Of a stretch of DNA of 64,000 nt, positions 54,875-64,000 are shown one piece after another. The notes under the pieces were generated by a model that made no database searches, was not told the DNA's origin, and saw only the letters and a program-made list of their open reading frames with translations. Source of the DNA: Microvirga subterranea (GTDB lineage: Bacteria > Pseudomonadota > Alphaproteobacteria > Rhizobiales > Beijerinckiaceae); assembly GCF_003350535.1 (NCBI RefSeq), contig NZ_QQBB01000001.1, positions 606,727 to 670,726 of the forward strand, given 5' to 3'. The translations under genes were made by a program, and so were the position numbers. The first letter of the stretch is position 1. Each line of letters opens with the position of its first letter.

Positions 54875-55921
54875 CTAAGGACAGGGATTGCAGTGCTGCA
54901 GGTGGATCGCGTCGATGCGTTCCTCCAGCTCCGGCGTGATCCTCACGTCGATCGACCCGATATCGGCCTTCAGCTGCTCCATCGAGGTGGCGCCGATGAT
55001 GGTCGCGGCCACGAAGGGACGGGAATTGGCGAAGGCGATCGCCATCTGGGCCGGGTCGAGGCCGAATTCGCGGGCGAGCGCGCCGTATTTGCGGATCGCC
55101 GGCTCCGCGCCGGGGGTCTCGTAGCGCTGGCCGCGGTTGAAGAGCGTAGAGCGCGCCCCTGCGGGCCGGGCGCCGTCGAGATACTTGCCGGTGAGATAAC
55201 CCTGGGCGAGCGGCGAATAGGCCAGCAGGCCCACATCCTCGCGCATGCTCACCTCGGCGAGCGCCACCTCGTAGGTGCGGTTGAGGAGGTTGTAGGCGTT
55301 CTGGATCGACTGCACCCGCGGCAGGGACGGGTCGGCCTCCGCGCCTTTCAGGAACGTCATGGCGCCCCAGGCGCTCTCGTTCGAGAGGCCGAGATGGCGG
55401 ATCTTCCCGGCCTTCACGAGATCGCGCATGATCTCGAGGGTTTCCTGGATCGGGTGGAAGTCCGATTCCTTGTGATGGAAGATCGTCGGGTTGGAGCCCC
55501 AGGGCATCGGCCGGTCGGGCCAGTGGATCTGGTAGAGGTCGATGTAGTCCGTCTGGAGCCGCTTGAGGCTCTTGTTCACGGCCTCCTCGATCTGGGCGCG
55601 GGAGAGCTCGGCCGGGGAGCCGTCGTCCCGGAACCAGGTGTTCTCCGAGCGGCCGACCACCTTCGACGCCAGGATCACCTTGTCGCGGTTGCCCCGGGCC
55701 TTGAACCAGGAGCCGATGATCCGCTCCGTCGAGCCTTGGGTCTCCGCCCGCGGGGGAATGGAATAGAGTTCCGCCGTGTCGAAGAAGTTGATGCCCCGGT
55801 CGAGGGCGTAGTCCATCTGCGCGTGGCCCTCGGCCTCCGTGTTCTGCTGGCCCCAGGTCATGGTCCCGAGGCAGATGAGGCTGACATTGAGGTCGGTGCG
55901 GCCGAGGCGGCGGTATTCCAT
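54875..55921 (-). CDS. Aldo/keto reductase (Tas-like)
   Basis: A 348-residue NADPH-dependent TIM-barrel reductase. The catalytic tetrad is in place: Asp and Tyr in FFDTAELYS, Lys in ILASKVVG and His in LYQIHWPD. The sequence is closest in style to the Tas/YajO group (start MEYRRLGRTDLNVS). The substrate is unknown. It is downstream of the esterase gene on the same strand. Confidence 0.93.
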   Translation of the reverse strand: MEYRRLGRTDLNVSLICLGTMTWGQQNTEAEGHAQMDYALDRGINFFDTAELYSIPPRAETQGSTERIIGSWFKARGNRDKVILASKVVGRSENTWFRDDGSPAELSRAQIEEAVNKSLKRLQTDYIDLYQIHWPDRPMPWGSNPTIFHHKESDFHPIQETLEIMRDLVKAGKIRHLGLSNESAWGAMTFLKGAEADPSLPRVQSIQNAYNLLNRTYEVALAEVSMREDVGLLAYSPLAQGYLTGKYLDGARPAGARSTLFNRGQRYETPGAEPAIRKYGALAREFGLDPAQMAIAFANSRPFVAATIIGATSMEQLKADIGSIDVRITPELEERIDAIHLQHCNPCP

Positions 55922-55984
55922 GGCAAGGCTCCTCGCGGCGGGGAGCCCGCCGCGTTCAAGGCTTGGGGTGAGCGCGGACGGGCG

Positions 55985-56647
55985 TCAGCGCTTCGACAGG
56001 GTGGCGATAAATTGTTCGACGGTGGGCAGGATGCGCGCGACGATGATCTCGACGCCCTTCGCGGTCGGGTGGATCCCGTCCTGAAGGTTGAGGGACCGCT
56101 CGCCGGCGACTCCGTCCAGGAAGAAGGGGTAGAGCACAAGGTCGTGCTTCTTCGCAATGTCCGGATAGAGGCTGTCGAATTTTTGGGCATAGTCGGCGCC
56201 CAGATTGCGTGAGGCCAGCATGCCGGCGAGCATCACCGGGATGCCGCGGGCTTTGAGCCGCTCGACGATGCCGTCGATGGCTTTCCTCGGCACGGACGGG
56301 TCGACGCCGCGCAGCATGTCGTTGGCGCCGAGCTCGACGATCACGCCGTCCGTGCCGTCCGGCACCGACCAGTCGAGCCGGTCGAGGCCCGCCGAGGCGG
56401 TGTCGCCCGAGACGCCCGCATTGGCGACCTCGACATTGTAGCCCTTCGCCTTCAGGGCCCGTTCCAGCACCACCGGGAAAGCCGCCTCCTGGGGCAGGCC
56501 ATAGCCCGCCGTGAGGCTGTCGCCCAGCGCCACGAGGCGGATCGGCTGGCCTTGCGCCAACGGAGCGTGAGCCGGGACGACCATGGCCGCAAGGACGGCC
56601 GCACACGCAAATATGATCGTCATGAACGGGCCGGATTGGCGCTTCAT
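55985..56647 (-). CDS. tesA: Periplasmic GDSL esterase/thioesterase I (TesA-like)
   Basis: A 220-residue SGNH hydrolase with a signal peptide (to about residue 32) and the catalytic blocks ALGDSLTAGYG (S44), GANDML and DGIHPTAKG. It should hydrolyse esters or acyl-CoA-like thioesters in the periplasm. I chose the ATG at 56645-56647 (GGGAAG eight bases upstream). It is divergent from ybbA-ybbP, the same arrangement as in E. coli, which supports the gene name. Confidence 0.92.
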   Translation of the reverse strand: MKRQSGPFMTIIFACAAVLAAMVVPAHAPLAQGQPIRLVALGDSLTAGYGLPQEAAFPVVLERALKAKGYNVEVANAGVSGDTASAGLDRLDWSVPDGTDGVIVELGANDMLRGVDPSVPRKAIDGIVERLKARGIPVMLAGMLASRNLGADYAQKFDSLYPDIAKKHDLVLYPFFLDGVAGERSLNLQDGIHPTAKGVEIIVARILPTVEQFIATLSKR

Positions 56648-56722
56648 CGATATGCTTCCCATATGTCTTCGAACGGTGCCGGGCTTCTCGGCAGAATTCC
56701 ACAACAGATCGGGTCATCGGGC

Positions 56723-57409
56723 ATGCAGGACAAGGCCATCGCGCTGCAGGATGTGGATTTGAGTCTCGGACGCGGGGCCGCGCGGGTGCATATCCTGAAA
56801 GGAGTCTCCCTCGGGATCGACCGGGGCGAGGCGGTAGGCCTCGTCGGGCCGTCGGGCTCCGGCAAGTCGACGCTCCTGATGACCATGGCGGGCCTGGAGC
56901 GGCCCGATTCCGGCCGGGTGATCGTCGACGGCACGGACCTGTCGGGCCTCGACGAGGACGCGCTCGCGCGCTTTCGCGGCCGGCGCATCGGCATCGTGTT
57001 CCAGTCCTTCCACCTCGTCCCGACCATGACGGCGCTCGAGAACGTGGCCCTGCCGCTCGAGCTCGCCGGCGAGGACGACGCCTTCGATCGCGCCGAGGCC
57101 GAGATGCAGGCGGTGGGCCTCGGCCACCGGCTCCATCATTATCCGGCCCAGCTTTCCGGCGGCGAGCAGCAGCGCGTGGCGATCGCCCGCGCCATCGTGC
57201 CGAACCCGGCGATCCTGGTGGCCGACGAGCCGACCGGAAACCTCGACGAGAACACGGGCCAGTCCATCGTGGACCTGCTCTTCGCCCTCAAGCGGGATCG
57301 GGGCGCGACCCTGGTGCTCGTGACCCACGACCTCGCCCTCGCCCGGCTCTGCGACCGCACGGTGCGCCTGCGATCCGGCCGGATCGAGGCCGAGGCGGTG
57401 ACGGCTTAA
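56723..57409 (+). CDS. ybbA: ABC transporter ATPase YbbA-like
   Basis: A 228-residue ATPase of the LolD/MacB group: Walker A GPSGSGKST (42-50), signature LSGGEQQR, Walker B ILVADEPTGNLD. It pairs with the FtsX-type permease encoded 15 bases downstream. Neither this ATG nor the in-frame ATG at 56663 has a clear ribosome binding site; I chose the one matching the family N terminus. Divergent from tesA. Confidence 0.9.
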   Translation: MQDKAIALQDVDLSLGRGAARVHILKGVSLGIDRGEAVGLVGPSGSGKSTLLMTMAGLERPDSGRVIVDGTDLSGLDEDALARFRGRRIGIVFQSFHLVPTMTALENVALPLELAGEDDAFDRAEAEMQAVGLGHRLHHYPAQLSGGEQQRVAIARAIVPNPAILVADEPTGNLDENTGQSIVDLLFALKRDRGATLVLVTHDLALARLCDRTVRLRSGRIEAEAVTA

Positions 57410-57424
57410 GGGGGCGGGACCGAC

Positions 57425-60013
57425 ATGCACGGCACCATTCCGGCCAAGCCCCGGCGCCAGCCGGGCTCAGGCTCCCGCCTTCCCCTCGTGCTGCGCCTCG
57501 CCCTGCGCGAATTGCGCGGCGGGCTCAAAGGCTTCGGCATCTTCCTCGCCTGCATCGCGCTCGGCGTCGCGGCGATCGCGGGCGTCTCCTCCCTGTCGCG
57601 CTCGCTCACTGACGGGATCGGCCGCGAGGGCCGCCGAATCCTCGGCGGCGACATGGCCTTCTCGTTGCTCCAGCGGGAGGCCAACGCGCAAGAGAAGGCC
57701 TTTCTTGCGTCAAAGGGCCAGGTGAACACCATCGCGTCCATGCGCGCCATGGTGCTGGCCGGCGACAAGGGCTCGGCGCTCGTCGAGCTGAAGGCGGTGG
57801 ACGCGAACTATCCGACCGTCGGCGCCCTGGAGACCGACCCGCCCATGACCCCGGCCGATCTCTTGGCCCAGCGCGACGGCGCCTTCGGGGCGGCGGCCGA
57901 TCCGGCCCTGCTGGCGCGCCTCGACCTCAAGGTCGGCGAGCGCGTGAAGGTCGGGGACGCGACGGTCGAGCTGCGCGCCAGCCTCGTGTCGGAACCCGAC
58001 AAGATCGCGAGCGGCATCGGCTTCGGGCCGCGGCTCCTCGTGTCGGAAGACGCCGTGCGGGCGACAGGCCTGATCCAGCCCGGAAGCCTCGTGCGCTGGA
58101 CCTACCGGGTGATCCTGCCGCCCAACCTCTCCACCGAGGAGGGGCTCTCGCAGGTCGAGGCGGAGGCCGGGCGTGTGCTGCCGGAGGCGGGCTGGAACGT
58201 CCGCACCCGCCTCAACGCCGATCCGCGCTTCGCCCGCAACATCGAGCGCTTCACCCAGTTCCTGACCCTGGTGGGCCTGACCGCTCTGCTCGTCGGCGGC
58301 GTCGGCGTCGCCAACGCGGTGCGCGGCTTCGTCGACCGCAAGCGCGCCTCGATCGCGACGCTCAAGAGTCTCGGGGCGCCCGGCGGCCAGGTGGTGCTGC
58401 TCTACCTCACGCAGGTGATGATCATCGCCGGCATCGGCATCGCCATCGGACTCCTGGTCGGGGCGGCGCTGCCCTTCATCGTCACGGGCCTGTTCGGCCA
58501 TCTCCTGCCGATCCCGATCCAGCCGACCATCGCGGTCGCGGAGCTCGGCGTCGCGCTGCTCTACGGCGTGCTCACGGCCCTGGTGTTCGCGCTCGCGCCC
58601 TTAGGCAGAGCCCACGACATCCAGGTCTCGGGCCTCTTCCGCGACCAGATAGATCCGGAGCGGCGCTGGCCGCGCAAGCGCTATCTCGCGGCACTGGCGC
58701 TCTCCGTCGCGGCCCTGGTGGGGCTTGCGGTGCTGACGGCCTATGATCGGCGCATCGCCCTGATGTTCGTGGCGGCCGCGGCGTGCTCCTTCGTGCTCCT
58801 GCGCCTCGTGGCGACCGGCATCATGGCGGTGGCGAAGCGCCTGCCGCGTCCGCGGCGCACCGCCCCGCGCCTCGCGCTCTCCAACATCCACCGGCCGGGC
58901 GCGCTCACGCCCTCGCTCGTCCTGTCGCTGGGTCTCGGGATCACGCTCCTCGTGACGCTCTCGGTCATCGACACCAATCTGCGGCAGCAACTGCAGCAGA
59001 CCCTGCCGGAGCGGGCCCCGAGCTTCTTCTTCCTCGACATCCCCAACGCCCAGGCCGACGCCTTCGAGGACTTCCTCAAGGGCCAGAAGGCCGAGGCCAA
59101 GATCGAGCGCGTGCCGATGATGCGGGGCCGCCTCGTGTCCCTGCGCGGCGTCCCGGCGAGCCAGATCAAGGCCGAGGAGGACATCTCCTGGGTGCTGGAG
59201 GGCGACCGGGGCATCACCTACGCGAAAGCGGCGCCCGAAGGGTCCAAGGTTGTGGCCGGCGAGTGGTGGCCCGAGGATTACCGCGGCAAGCCGCTCGTGT
59301 CCTTCGACCAGCGCATCGCGGAAGGGTTGGGGCTCAAGATCGGCGACGAGATCGTGGTGAACGTGCTCGGCCGCAACATCACGGCCACGATCGCCAACCT
59401 GCGCCACGTGGAATGGCGCTCCATGGGCATCAACTTCGTGATGGTGTTCTCGCCCAACACTTTCGCGGGCGCGCCGCACACCCATCTCGCCACCGTCACC
59501 TACCCGAACGGTTCGGACGCGGCGAGCGACGCCCGCATCCTGCGCAGCGCCGCCCAAGCCTACCCGATGGTCACGAGCGTGCGCGTGAAGGATGCGCTCG
59601 ACGCGGTCAACGACGTGGTCTCGCAGCTCGTCATGGCGATCCGGGGCGCGAGCTCCATCGCGCTGATCGCGAGCCTCCTGGTGCTCGCAGGCGCGCTCGC
59701 GGCCGGCCACAGGGCCCGGCTCTACGACGCGGTGGTGCTCAAGACCCTCGGGGCCACCCGAGCGCGGCTGCTCTCGGCCTATGCGCTCGAATACGGGCTT
59801 CTGGGGCTGGCGACGGCGCTGTTCGGGCTTCTGGCTGGGACGTTCGCGGCCTACTTCATCATCACGCGGGTGATGAACCTGAGCTTCTCGCTCGATCTCT
59901 CCGGCGCTCTCCTGGCCTCGGGGCTTTCCGTCCTGGTGGCGGTGGGGCTCGGCCTGGTGGGAACCTGGCGCATCCTGAGTCAAAAGCCGGCCCAATACTT
60001 GAGAAATCTTTAA
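57425..60013 (+). CDS. ybbP: FtsX-like ABC permease YbbP-like
   Basis: An 862-residue membrane protein with the type VII ABC permease layout: one N-terminal helix (about 30-52), a large periplasmic domain, three helices (about 275-395), two to three further helices (about 418-460 and 495-515), a second periplasmic domain and three C-terminal helices (about 740-850) with the FtsX domain. Length matches E. coli YbbP. With YbbA and TesA it forms a group suspected of handling envelope lipids or lipoproteins; the substrate is unknown. Confidence 0.92.
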   Translation: MHGTIPAKPRRQPGSGSRLPLVLRLALRELRGGLKGFGIFLACIALGVAAIAGVSSLSRSLTDGIGREGRRILGGDMAFSLLQREANAQEKAFLASKGQVNTIASMRAMVLAGDKGSALVELKAVDANYPTVGALETDPPMTPADLLAQRDGAFGAAADPALLARLDLKVGERVKVGDATVELRASLVSEPDKIASGIGFGPRLLVSEDAVRATGLIQPGSLVRWTYRVILPPNLSTEEGLSQVEAEAGRVLPEAGWNVRTRLNADPRFARNIERFTQFLTLVGLTALLVGGVGVANAVRGFVDRKRASIATLKSLGAPGGQVVLLYLTQVMIIAGIGIAIGLLVGAALPFIVTGLFGHLLPIPIQPTIAVAELGVALLYGVLTALVFALAPLGRAHDIQVSGLFRDQIDPERRWPRKRYLAALALSVAALVGLAVLTAYDRRIALMFVAAAACSFVLLRLVATGIMAVAKRLPRPRRTAPRLALSNIHRPGALTPSLVLSLGLGITLLVTLSVIDTNLRQQLQQTLPERAPSFFFLDIPNAQADAFEDFLKGQKAEAKIERVPMMRGRLVSLRGVPASQIKAEEDISWVLEGDRGITYAKAAPEGSKVVAGEWWPEDYRGKPLVSFDQRIAEGLGLKIGDEIVVNVLGRNITATIANLRHVEWRSMGINFVMVFSPNTFAGAPHTHLATVTYPNGSDAASDARILRSAAQAYPMVTSVRVKDALDAVNDVVSQLVMAIRGASSIALIASLLVLAGALAAGHRARLYDAVVLKTLGATRARLLSAYALEYGLLGLATALFGLLAGTFAAYFIITRVMNLSFSLDLSGALLASGLSVLVAVGLGLVGTWRILSQKPAQYLRNL

Positions 60014-60078
60014 CGCCTCTGCCGGGAGGGCCGGACAATACGAAAGCGCCGTCCGGTTCTTCTCGAAGAAAGGCGCAA

Positions 60079-60097
60079 CCAGCAGGAATTCTGCTGG
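60079..60097. other. Short inverted repeat after ybbP
   Basis: CCAGCAG-GAATT-CTGCTGG, a 7-bp perfect inverted repeat in the 233-base gap before the Bax-inhibitor gene. It lacks a T tract, so it is a possible operator or RNA stem rather than a terminator. Confidence 0.4.
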
Positions 60098-60246
60098 GAT
60101 CACGAAGACTTGAAGCTTGGCCCTCCCTCTTGCGGAAGATGGCCCGACCTCTCATATTCTGATCGTTGCCGGATTTGCGGCGACCGGGGGCTGATCTTCC
60201 AGCCTTCCGAGGGAACAACGACGGGACACCGTGAGAAAGGACTCCG

Positions 60247-61029
60247 ATGCAACCGTATGAGCAAAACCAATACGCCACTGGCACCGGCTTTGCCCGGACG
60301 GCGGCTCAGGTCGACCAGGGCCTGCGCGCCTTCATGCTCGGCGTCTACAACAACATGATCCTGGGCCTGGCCATTTCGGCTCTGGTGGCGCTCGGGGTCA
60401 ACATGCTCGCCACCACGAGCGATCCCTCGATGGCCGCGGCCCGCATGGGCGGCGTCTATCTGACCGAGTTCGGCCGCGTCCTCTACGGCTCGCCCCTGAT
60501 GTGGGTCGTGGCGCTGGCGCCGCTGGCGTTCATCTTCCTGTTCTCGTTCCGGATGGACCGGATGAGCGCAGCCTCCGCGCGCGGCACCTTCTTCGCTTTT
60601 GCTGCCGTGATGGGCGCCTCGCTCTCGACGCTGCTCATCCGCTACACCGGCGCGAGCGTCGTGCAGGTGTTCTTCATCACGGCGGCGGCCTTCGGCTCGC
60701 TGTCGCTCTGGGGCTACACCACGAACCGCAGCCTGTCGGGCATGGGCTCGTTCCTGATCATGGGCGTGGTCGGCCTGATCCTGGCCTCGCTCGTGAACAT
60801 CTTCCTCGTGTCGAGCGCGCTGCAGTTCGCGATCTCGCTGGTCGGCGTGCTGCTCTTCGCGGGCCTCACCGCCTACGACACGCAGAAGCTGAAGGAGATG
60901 TACCTGTACGGCAACTTCGACTCCGAGGCGGCCGCTAAGGTGTCGGTGTTCGGCGCCCTGCAGCTCTACCTGGACTTCATCAACATGTTCCAGTTCCTGC
61001 TCGCCCTCGTGGGCAACCGCAACGAGTAG
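60247..61029 (+). CDS. Bax inhibitor-1/YccA family membrane protein
   Basis: A 260-residue protein with seven predicted membrane helices and the BI-1 features LITAAAFGSLSLWGYTT-like (here ITAAAFGSLSLWGY) and GLTAYDTQKLKEMY. E. coli YccA modulates FtsH; other BI-1 proteins are calcium channels. The ATG has GAAAGGA five bases upstream. An intrinsic terminator follows. Confidence 0.93.
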   Translation: MQPYEQNQYATGTGFARTAAQVDQGLRAFMLGVYNNMILGLAISALVALGVNMLATTSDPSMAAARMGGVYLTEFGRVLYGSPLMWVVALAPLAFIFLFSFRMDRMSAASARGTFFAFAAVMGASLSTLLIRYTGASVVQVFFITAAAFGSLSLWGYTTNRSLSGMGSFLIMGVVGLILASLVNIFLVSSALQFAISLVGVLLFAGLTAYDTQKLKEMYLYGNFDSEAAAKVSVFGALQLYLDFINMFQFLLALVGNRNE

Positions 61030-61055
61030 GAACGGCGCAGCCTAACGCCTCTCCG

Positions 61056-61089
61056 AAGCCCCGGCCCACAGGCCGGGGCTTTTCTTTTT
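61056..61089 (+). terminator. Intrinsic terminator of the BI-1 gene
   Basis: Perfect 10-bp stem AGCCCCGGCC / GGCCGGGGCT with a CACA loop followed by TTTCTTTTT. The T tract overlaps the end of the convergent MFS gene. Confidence 0.92.
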
Positions 61090-62596
61090 ACGGGGACGAG
61101 ACCGGCTCCGGGCCGGCCGGGGGCACCGAGCGGTATCCGAGCCAGGCGCTCGCCACGGCCGCCGCAGCGCAGATCAGGGCCACCAGACCGAACCCTCCGA
61201 TCATGCCGGTGGCATAGAGGCTCCGCGGCGCACCAGGCGGCAACGCCCCGAAGGTCGCCCGGGCGAAGCCGTCCGCCACCTCCGGCGCAGCCCATGCGGC
61301 GGCCTGCCGGAAGCCCAATGTGGCGACGACCCCCAGGCCCGCGACGGCAACGAGCCCCGCGACCCGCGAGACCGCGTTGTTGATGCCCGACGCCACGCCC
61401 ACGCGATCGCCGGGAGCAGCGTTCATGACCGTGGTCGACAGCGGCGCGACCGTGATGCCCATGCCGAGGCCCATGATCGCCATGACGGGCGCGACGGCCG
61501 ACCAGTAGTTTCCGTGGAAAACGGCCGGAACGAGGAGGGCAAAGCTCAAGCCCGTCACGACCGGTCCCGCCGTCAGGAGCCTGCGGACTCCGAACCGGTG
61601 GGCCATCGCGCCGCCGAGCCGCGATAGAAGCGCCATGACGATGGTGAAGGGCAGGAAGACGGACCCTGCCTCGGTGGCCGAATAGCCGTGGGCCTCGATC
61701 AGGACCGTCGGCAGGAAGAACAGGGCGCCGCTGAGCGCGAAATAGAGGAGCAGCGTCAGGGCGTTGACGTTGGCGAACGCCGGAACGCGAAAGAGGTCGA
61801 GCGGCATCATCGGGGCGGCGGTCCGTTTCTCGTGAAGGATGAAGACCCCGAGGGCGACCATGCCCGCGACGGTCGCGAGGGCGGCCGTGACCCGGCGGCC
61901 CTCCTGTTCGCCCAAAGCCGTCAGGCCATAGGCGAGAAGCCCGAGGGCGATCACCGCGAGGGCGGCGCCGATCCAGTCCATGGGAGCATCGCTCGCCGCA
62001 GGGCTGTCGGGGACGCGCCTCCAGCACAGCCATAGCGCCAGCCCGGCGACCGGGAGGTTGATCCAGAAGATCGTCTGCCAGGGGCCGACATCGATCAGCC
62101 AGCCGCCGAGGATCGGCCCCAGCGCCGCCGCGATGGCGGAGGCCGCCGCCCAGGTGCCGATGGCCTTCCCGCGCGCCTCCGGCGGGAAATGGGCGCTGAT
62201 CAGCGCGAGCGAACCCGGCACCAGCAGGGCGCCGCCGATGCCCTGGAAGGCCCGGGCTGCGATCAGCATCCCGGCCGACTGGGACAGGCCGCACCACAGG
62301 GACGTCAGACCGAAGCACGCGATGCCGATCATGAAGACTCTTCTCAGCCCGTAGGCGTCGCCGGCCGCGCCGCCGAGCAGCAGGAAGGCCGACAGGGTCA
62401 ACGCATAGGCGTTGGTGACCCATTGCATCTCGGCGAGCGACGCGTGCAGGCTCTCGCGCATCTGTGGGATCGCGACGGTCACGATCGCGCCGTCGGCGAA
62501 CACCATGCTGGAGGCCAGGATGGCGGTCCAGACGACGGCGGTTTGCGCCTGGGGTGGGGCGGATCCTTGCGCCTCTTCTGGGCTGAGCTGATTCAC
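61088..62596 (-). CDS. MFS exporter, DHA2 (14-helix) type
   Basis: A 502-residue drug/proton antiporter-like protein with about 14 membrane helices. Motifs are LLGGAAGDAYGLRRVF (motif A), FQGIGGALLVPGSLALI and GPILGGWLID (motif C). Substrates cannot be predicted. I chose the GTG at 62594-62596 because GGAGA lies nine bases upstream; an ATG at 62623 would add nine basic residues but has no ribosome binding site. No regulator or membrane-fusion partner is adjacent. Confidence 0.9.
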   Translation of the reverse strand: MNQLSPEEAQGSAPPQAQTAVVWTAILASSMVFADGAIVTVAIPQMRESLHASLAEMQWVTNAYALTLSAFLLLGGAAGDAYGLRRVFMIGIACFGLTSLWCGLSQSAGMLIAARAFQGIGGALLVPGSLALISAHFPPEARGKAIGTWAAASAIAAALGPILGGWLIDVGPWQTIFWINLPVAGLALWLCWRRVPDSPAASDAPMDWIGAALAVIALGLLAYGLTALGEQEGRRVTAALATVAGMVALGVFILHEKRTAAPMMPLDLFRVPAFANVNALTLLLYFALSGALFFLPTVLIEAHGYSATEAGSVFLPFTIVMALLSRLGGAMAHRFGVRRLLTAGPVVTGLSFALLVPAVFHGNYWSAVAPVMAIMGLGMGITVAPLSTTVMNAAPGDRVGVASGINNAVSRVAGLVAVAGLGVVATLGFRQAAAWAAPEVADGFARATFGALPPGAPRSLYATGMIGGFGLVALICAAAAVASAWLGYRSVPPAGPEPVSSP

Positions 62597-62707
62597 GCGC
62601 AGGTCTCTCCGACGGCGCGCCATGCTAGCGCCGAACCGAGAGAAAAAGACAGTCTTCCCAATCAGCTCCCACTCCCCTGCGGTTGAAAACTGATCTAGAG
62701 AAGGCTC

Positions 62708-63244
62708 ATGAGCCTTCTCGTCCGCCCCTCCGCCGATTCCGATCTCGACGCCATCACGGCGATCTATGCCGATGCGGTCGTGAACGGCACGGCCTCCTTC
62801 GAGCTCGATCCGCCCGACAGGGCCGAGATGGCGCGCCGCCGCGCCGCCCTTCTCGACGGCGGCTATCCCTATCTCGTGGCGGAGCGCAGCGGCGAGGTCC
62901 TCGGCTATGCCTATGCGGGCGCGTACCGGACGCGCCCCGCCTACCGGTCCACGGTCGAGGATTCGATCTACGTCGCGCCGCGGGCGCAGGGGCAGGGTGT
63001 CGGGCGCCTCCTCCTGACGTCTCTCATCGCGGAATGCGAGGCGCGGGATTTCCGCCTGATGGTGGCGGTGATCGGGGACGAGGAATCGCACGGCTCGATC
63101 GGGCTGCACCGGAGCATGGGCTTCGCGCTCGCCGGCATCATCAAAGGCATCGGCTACAAGCACGGACGCTGGCTCTCGACGGTGCTGATGCACCGGCCCC
63201 TGGGTCCGGGCATGTCGGAGCCGCCGACGCGACCCGTTCCCTAA
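62708..63244 (+). CDS. GNAT acetyltransferase, phosphinothricin-acetyltransferase-like
   Basis: A 178-residue GNAT protein: LVRPSADSDLDAITAIYADAV at the start (split), acetyl-CoA loop VAPRAQGQGVGRLL, and GSIGLHRSMGF later, all typical of the PAT/Bar and MddA (methionine sulfone/sulfoximine) group. It may N-acetylate a glutamate-analogue antibiotic or an amino acid derivative. GAAGG lies just before the ATG. Confidence 0.9.
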   Translation: MSLLVRPSADSDLDAITAIYADAVVNGTASFELDPPDRAEMARRRAALLDGGYPYLVAERSGEVLGYAYAGAYRTRPAYRSTVEDSIYVAPRAQGQGVGRLLLTSLIAECEARDFRLMVAVIGDEESHGSIGLHRSMGFALAGIIKGIGYKHGRWLSTVLMHRPLGPGMSEPPTRPVP

Positions 63245-63336
63245 CACCGCTCCGGCATCGACACGGCCGCCATGTGGACCTTGGACGAGGCGCTCTCCGC
63301 CGGTAGTCTGCGAGGCTCGGACACCGGAAGGCCCCT

Positions 63337-63834
63337 GTGACGATCGACCCGATCCCGTTTCCGCCGGCCGATCTCGCGCCGGATGTGCGCTTCGAGCGGC
63401 TGCATGCATCGAACGACGCGGATGTCGCCTTCGCGTACGAGGTGAAGCGTGAGGCCATCGGACCGCATGTCGTGCAGCGATGGGGACGGTGGGATCACGA
63501 GTTCCAGTGGGCCCTGCACCTGAAACGCTTCGCCGAGCGATGCTTCTTTCGCATCGTGCGGGACGGCCGGGCGGTCGGGACGGTCGCTCTCACTCAGGCA
63601 GGCGATCACATCCGCCTCGACGAATTCTACCTTGTGCCGGAACTGCATCGGCAGGGGCTCGGCACCCGGGTGCTTGACCACATCCTCGCGCTCGCGGACG
63701 AGGCCGGAATGCCGGTGAGGCTCCAGTATCTCAAATGGAATCCGGTGGGCTCGCTCTATCGGCGGCACGGCTTCCTGCCGGTCGGGGAAACCGACACCCA
63801 CTTCATGCTGGAGCGCCCGAAGCGGCAGCCCTGA
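63337..63834 (+). CDS. GNAT family N-acetyltransferase
   Basis: A 165-residue GNAT protein starting with GTG, with DEFYLVPELHRQGLGTRVL as the acetyl-CoA loop region (split) and NPVGSLYRRHGFLPVGET near the end. The substrate is unknown. The start codon is supported by GGAAGG eight bases upstream. It converges with the DUF2794 gene; the two stop codons are adjacent. Confidence 0.85.
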   Translation: MTIDPIPFPPADLAPDVRFERLHASNDADVAFAYEVKREAIGPHVVQRWGRWDHEFQWALHLKRFAERCFFRIVRDGRAVGTVALTQAGDHIRLDEFYLVPELHRQGLGTRVLDHILALADEAGMPVRLQYLKWNPVGSLYRRHGFLPVGETDTHFMLERPKRQP

Positions 63835-64000
63835 TCAGGACACGACCTTCAGCTTCTTGTCGAGCACGTTGAGCACGCGGTCCAGCTCGTGACCACGCTT
63901 GAGGATCAGCCCGGATGACACGACGACCGAATAGGCACCCTGCTTTTTGGCGAGCTTCGGGTCCTTCTCGATCCGGTACAGCGGCACCTCCGAGGTGCGT
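63835..64000 (-). CDS. DUF2794 protein, C-terminal part (runs off the right edge)
   Basis: The last 54 residues of a minus-strand gene (TSEVPLYRIEKDPKLAKKQG, then GLILKRGHELDRVL), matching the C terminus of DUF2794, a small alphaproteobacterial family of unknown function. The start lies beyond the window. Confidence 0.8.
   Translation of the reverse strand, partial: RTSEVPLYRIEKDPKLAKKQGAYSVVVSSGLILKRGHELDRVLNVLDKKLKVVS

Noticed and set aside
52185-54878. A + strand open frame of about 900 codons opposite yeiH, the phosphatase and thpR
   Set aside because: It is antisense to three clear genes, and its composition (His, Arg, Gly, Asp) is the usual antisense pattern of GC-rich DNA.

Overview
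The window is GC-rich (roughly 65-70 %) chromosomal DNA from an alphaproteobacterium of the order Hyphomicrobiales (Rhizobiales). Protein styles and the dispersed intergenic repeats resemble Methylobacteriaceae such as Microvirga; that family-level guess is inference. Supporting markers are an acpXL-lpxXL cluster for very-long-chain lipid A acyl groups, a split ccm set beside acnA, a dapF-mtaB-ftsY-yciB block near ffh, DUF2794 and DUF1223 proteins, and a sigma-EcfG-like promoter. Most of the window is core or conserved-accessory genome. I see no prophage, insertion sequence, integrase, CRISPR array, rRNA operon or replication origin.

Layout. 1-16 kb: start of ffh with a small Cys-motif protein, a LytM-type M23 protein, ccmCDG, a DUF188 protein, a membrane adenylate/guanylate cyclase facing a PAS-GGDEF protein, yciB and ftsY, an RluA-type synthase, an orphan MazF-like protein, mtaB, dapF, an MBL-fold protein and ccmBA. 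A single inversion of about 12.5 kb would rejoin ccmBA to ccmCDG. 16-23 kb: acnA and a 1162-residue RTX/cadherin-like secreted protein. 23-33 kb: carbonic anhydrase, NUDIX, threonine dehydratase-like, DUF429, a CoA-ester lyase, a Trm112/Lon-N/YbbN group, a ProXp-type deacylase, tRNA-Gly(GCC), an excalibur protein, a VUT transporter, an ABC exporter and a PTP-like phosphatase. 33-41 kb: the lipid A long-chain cluster (acpXL, dehydratase, a ketosynthase pair, ketoreductase, NUDIX, MDR reductase, lpxXL). 41-50 kb: DUF1223, a lemA-TPM operon, small membrane and stress proteins (CsbD, ElaB/YqjD-like), rlmN, IalB-like and YkvA-like proteins. 50-64 kb: SDR, GFA, phhB, yeiH, thpR, aldo/keto reductase, the tesA/ybbA/ybbP group, Bax-inhibitor family, an MFS exporter, two GNATs and the end of a DUF2794 gene.

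The most interesting signals are: the lipid A cluster, where the first ketosynthase has lost its catalytic Cys and one His (chain-length-factor-like) and the MDR protein keeps the structural but not the catalytic zinc ligands; a dispersed palindromic repeat inserted in frame at the start of a secreted TPM protein; the inferred ccm inversion; an orphan + strand terminator that may mark a small RNA; and three families of intergenic repeats. None of this is clearly a wholly new system; the lipid A cluster is the best candidate for new biochemistry.
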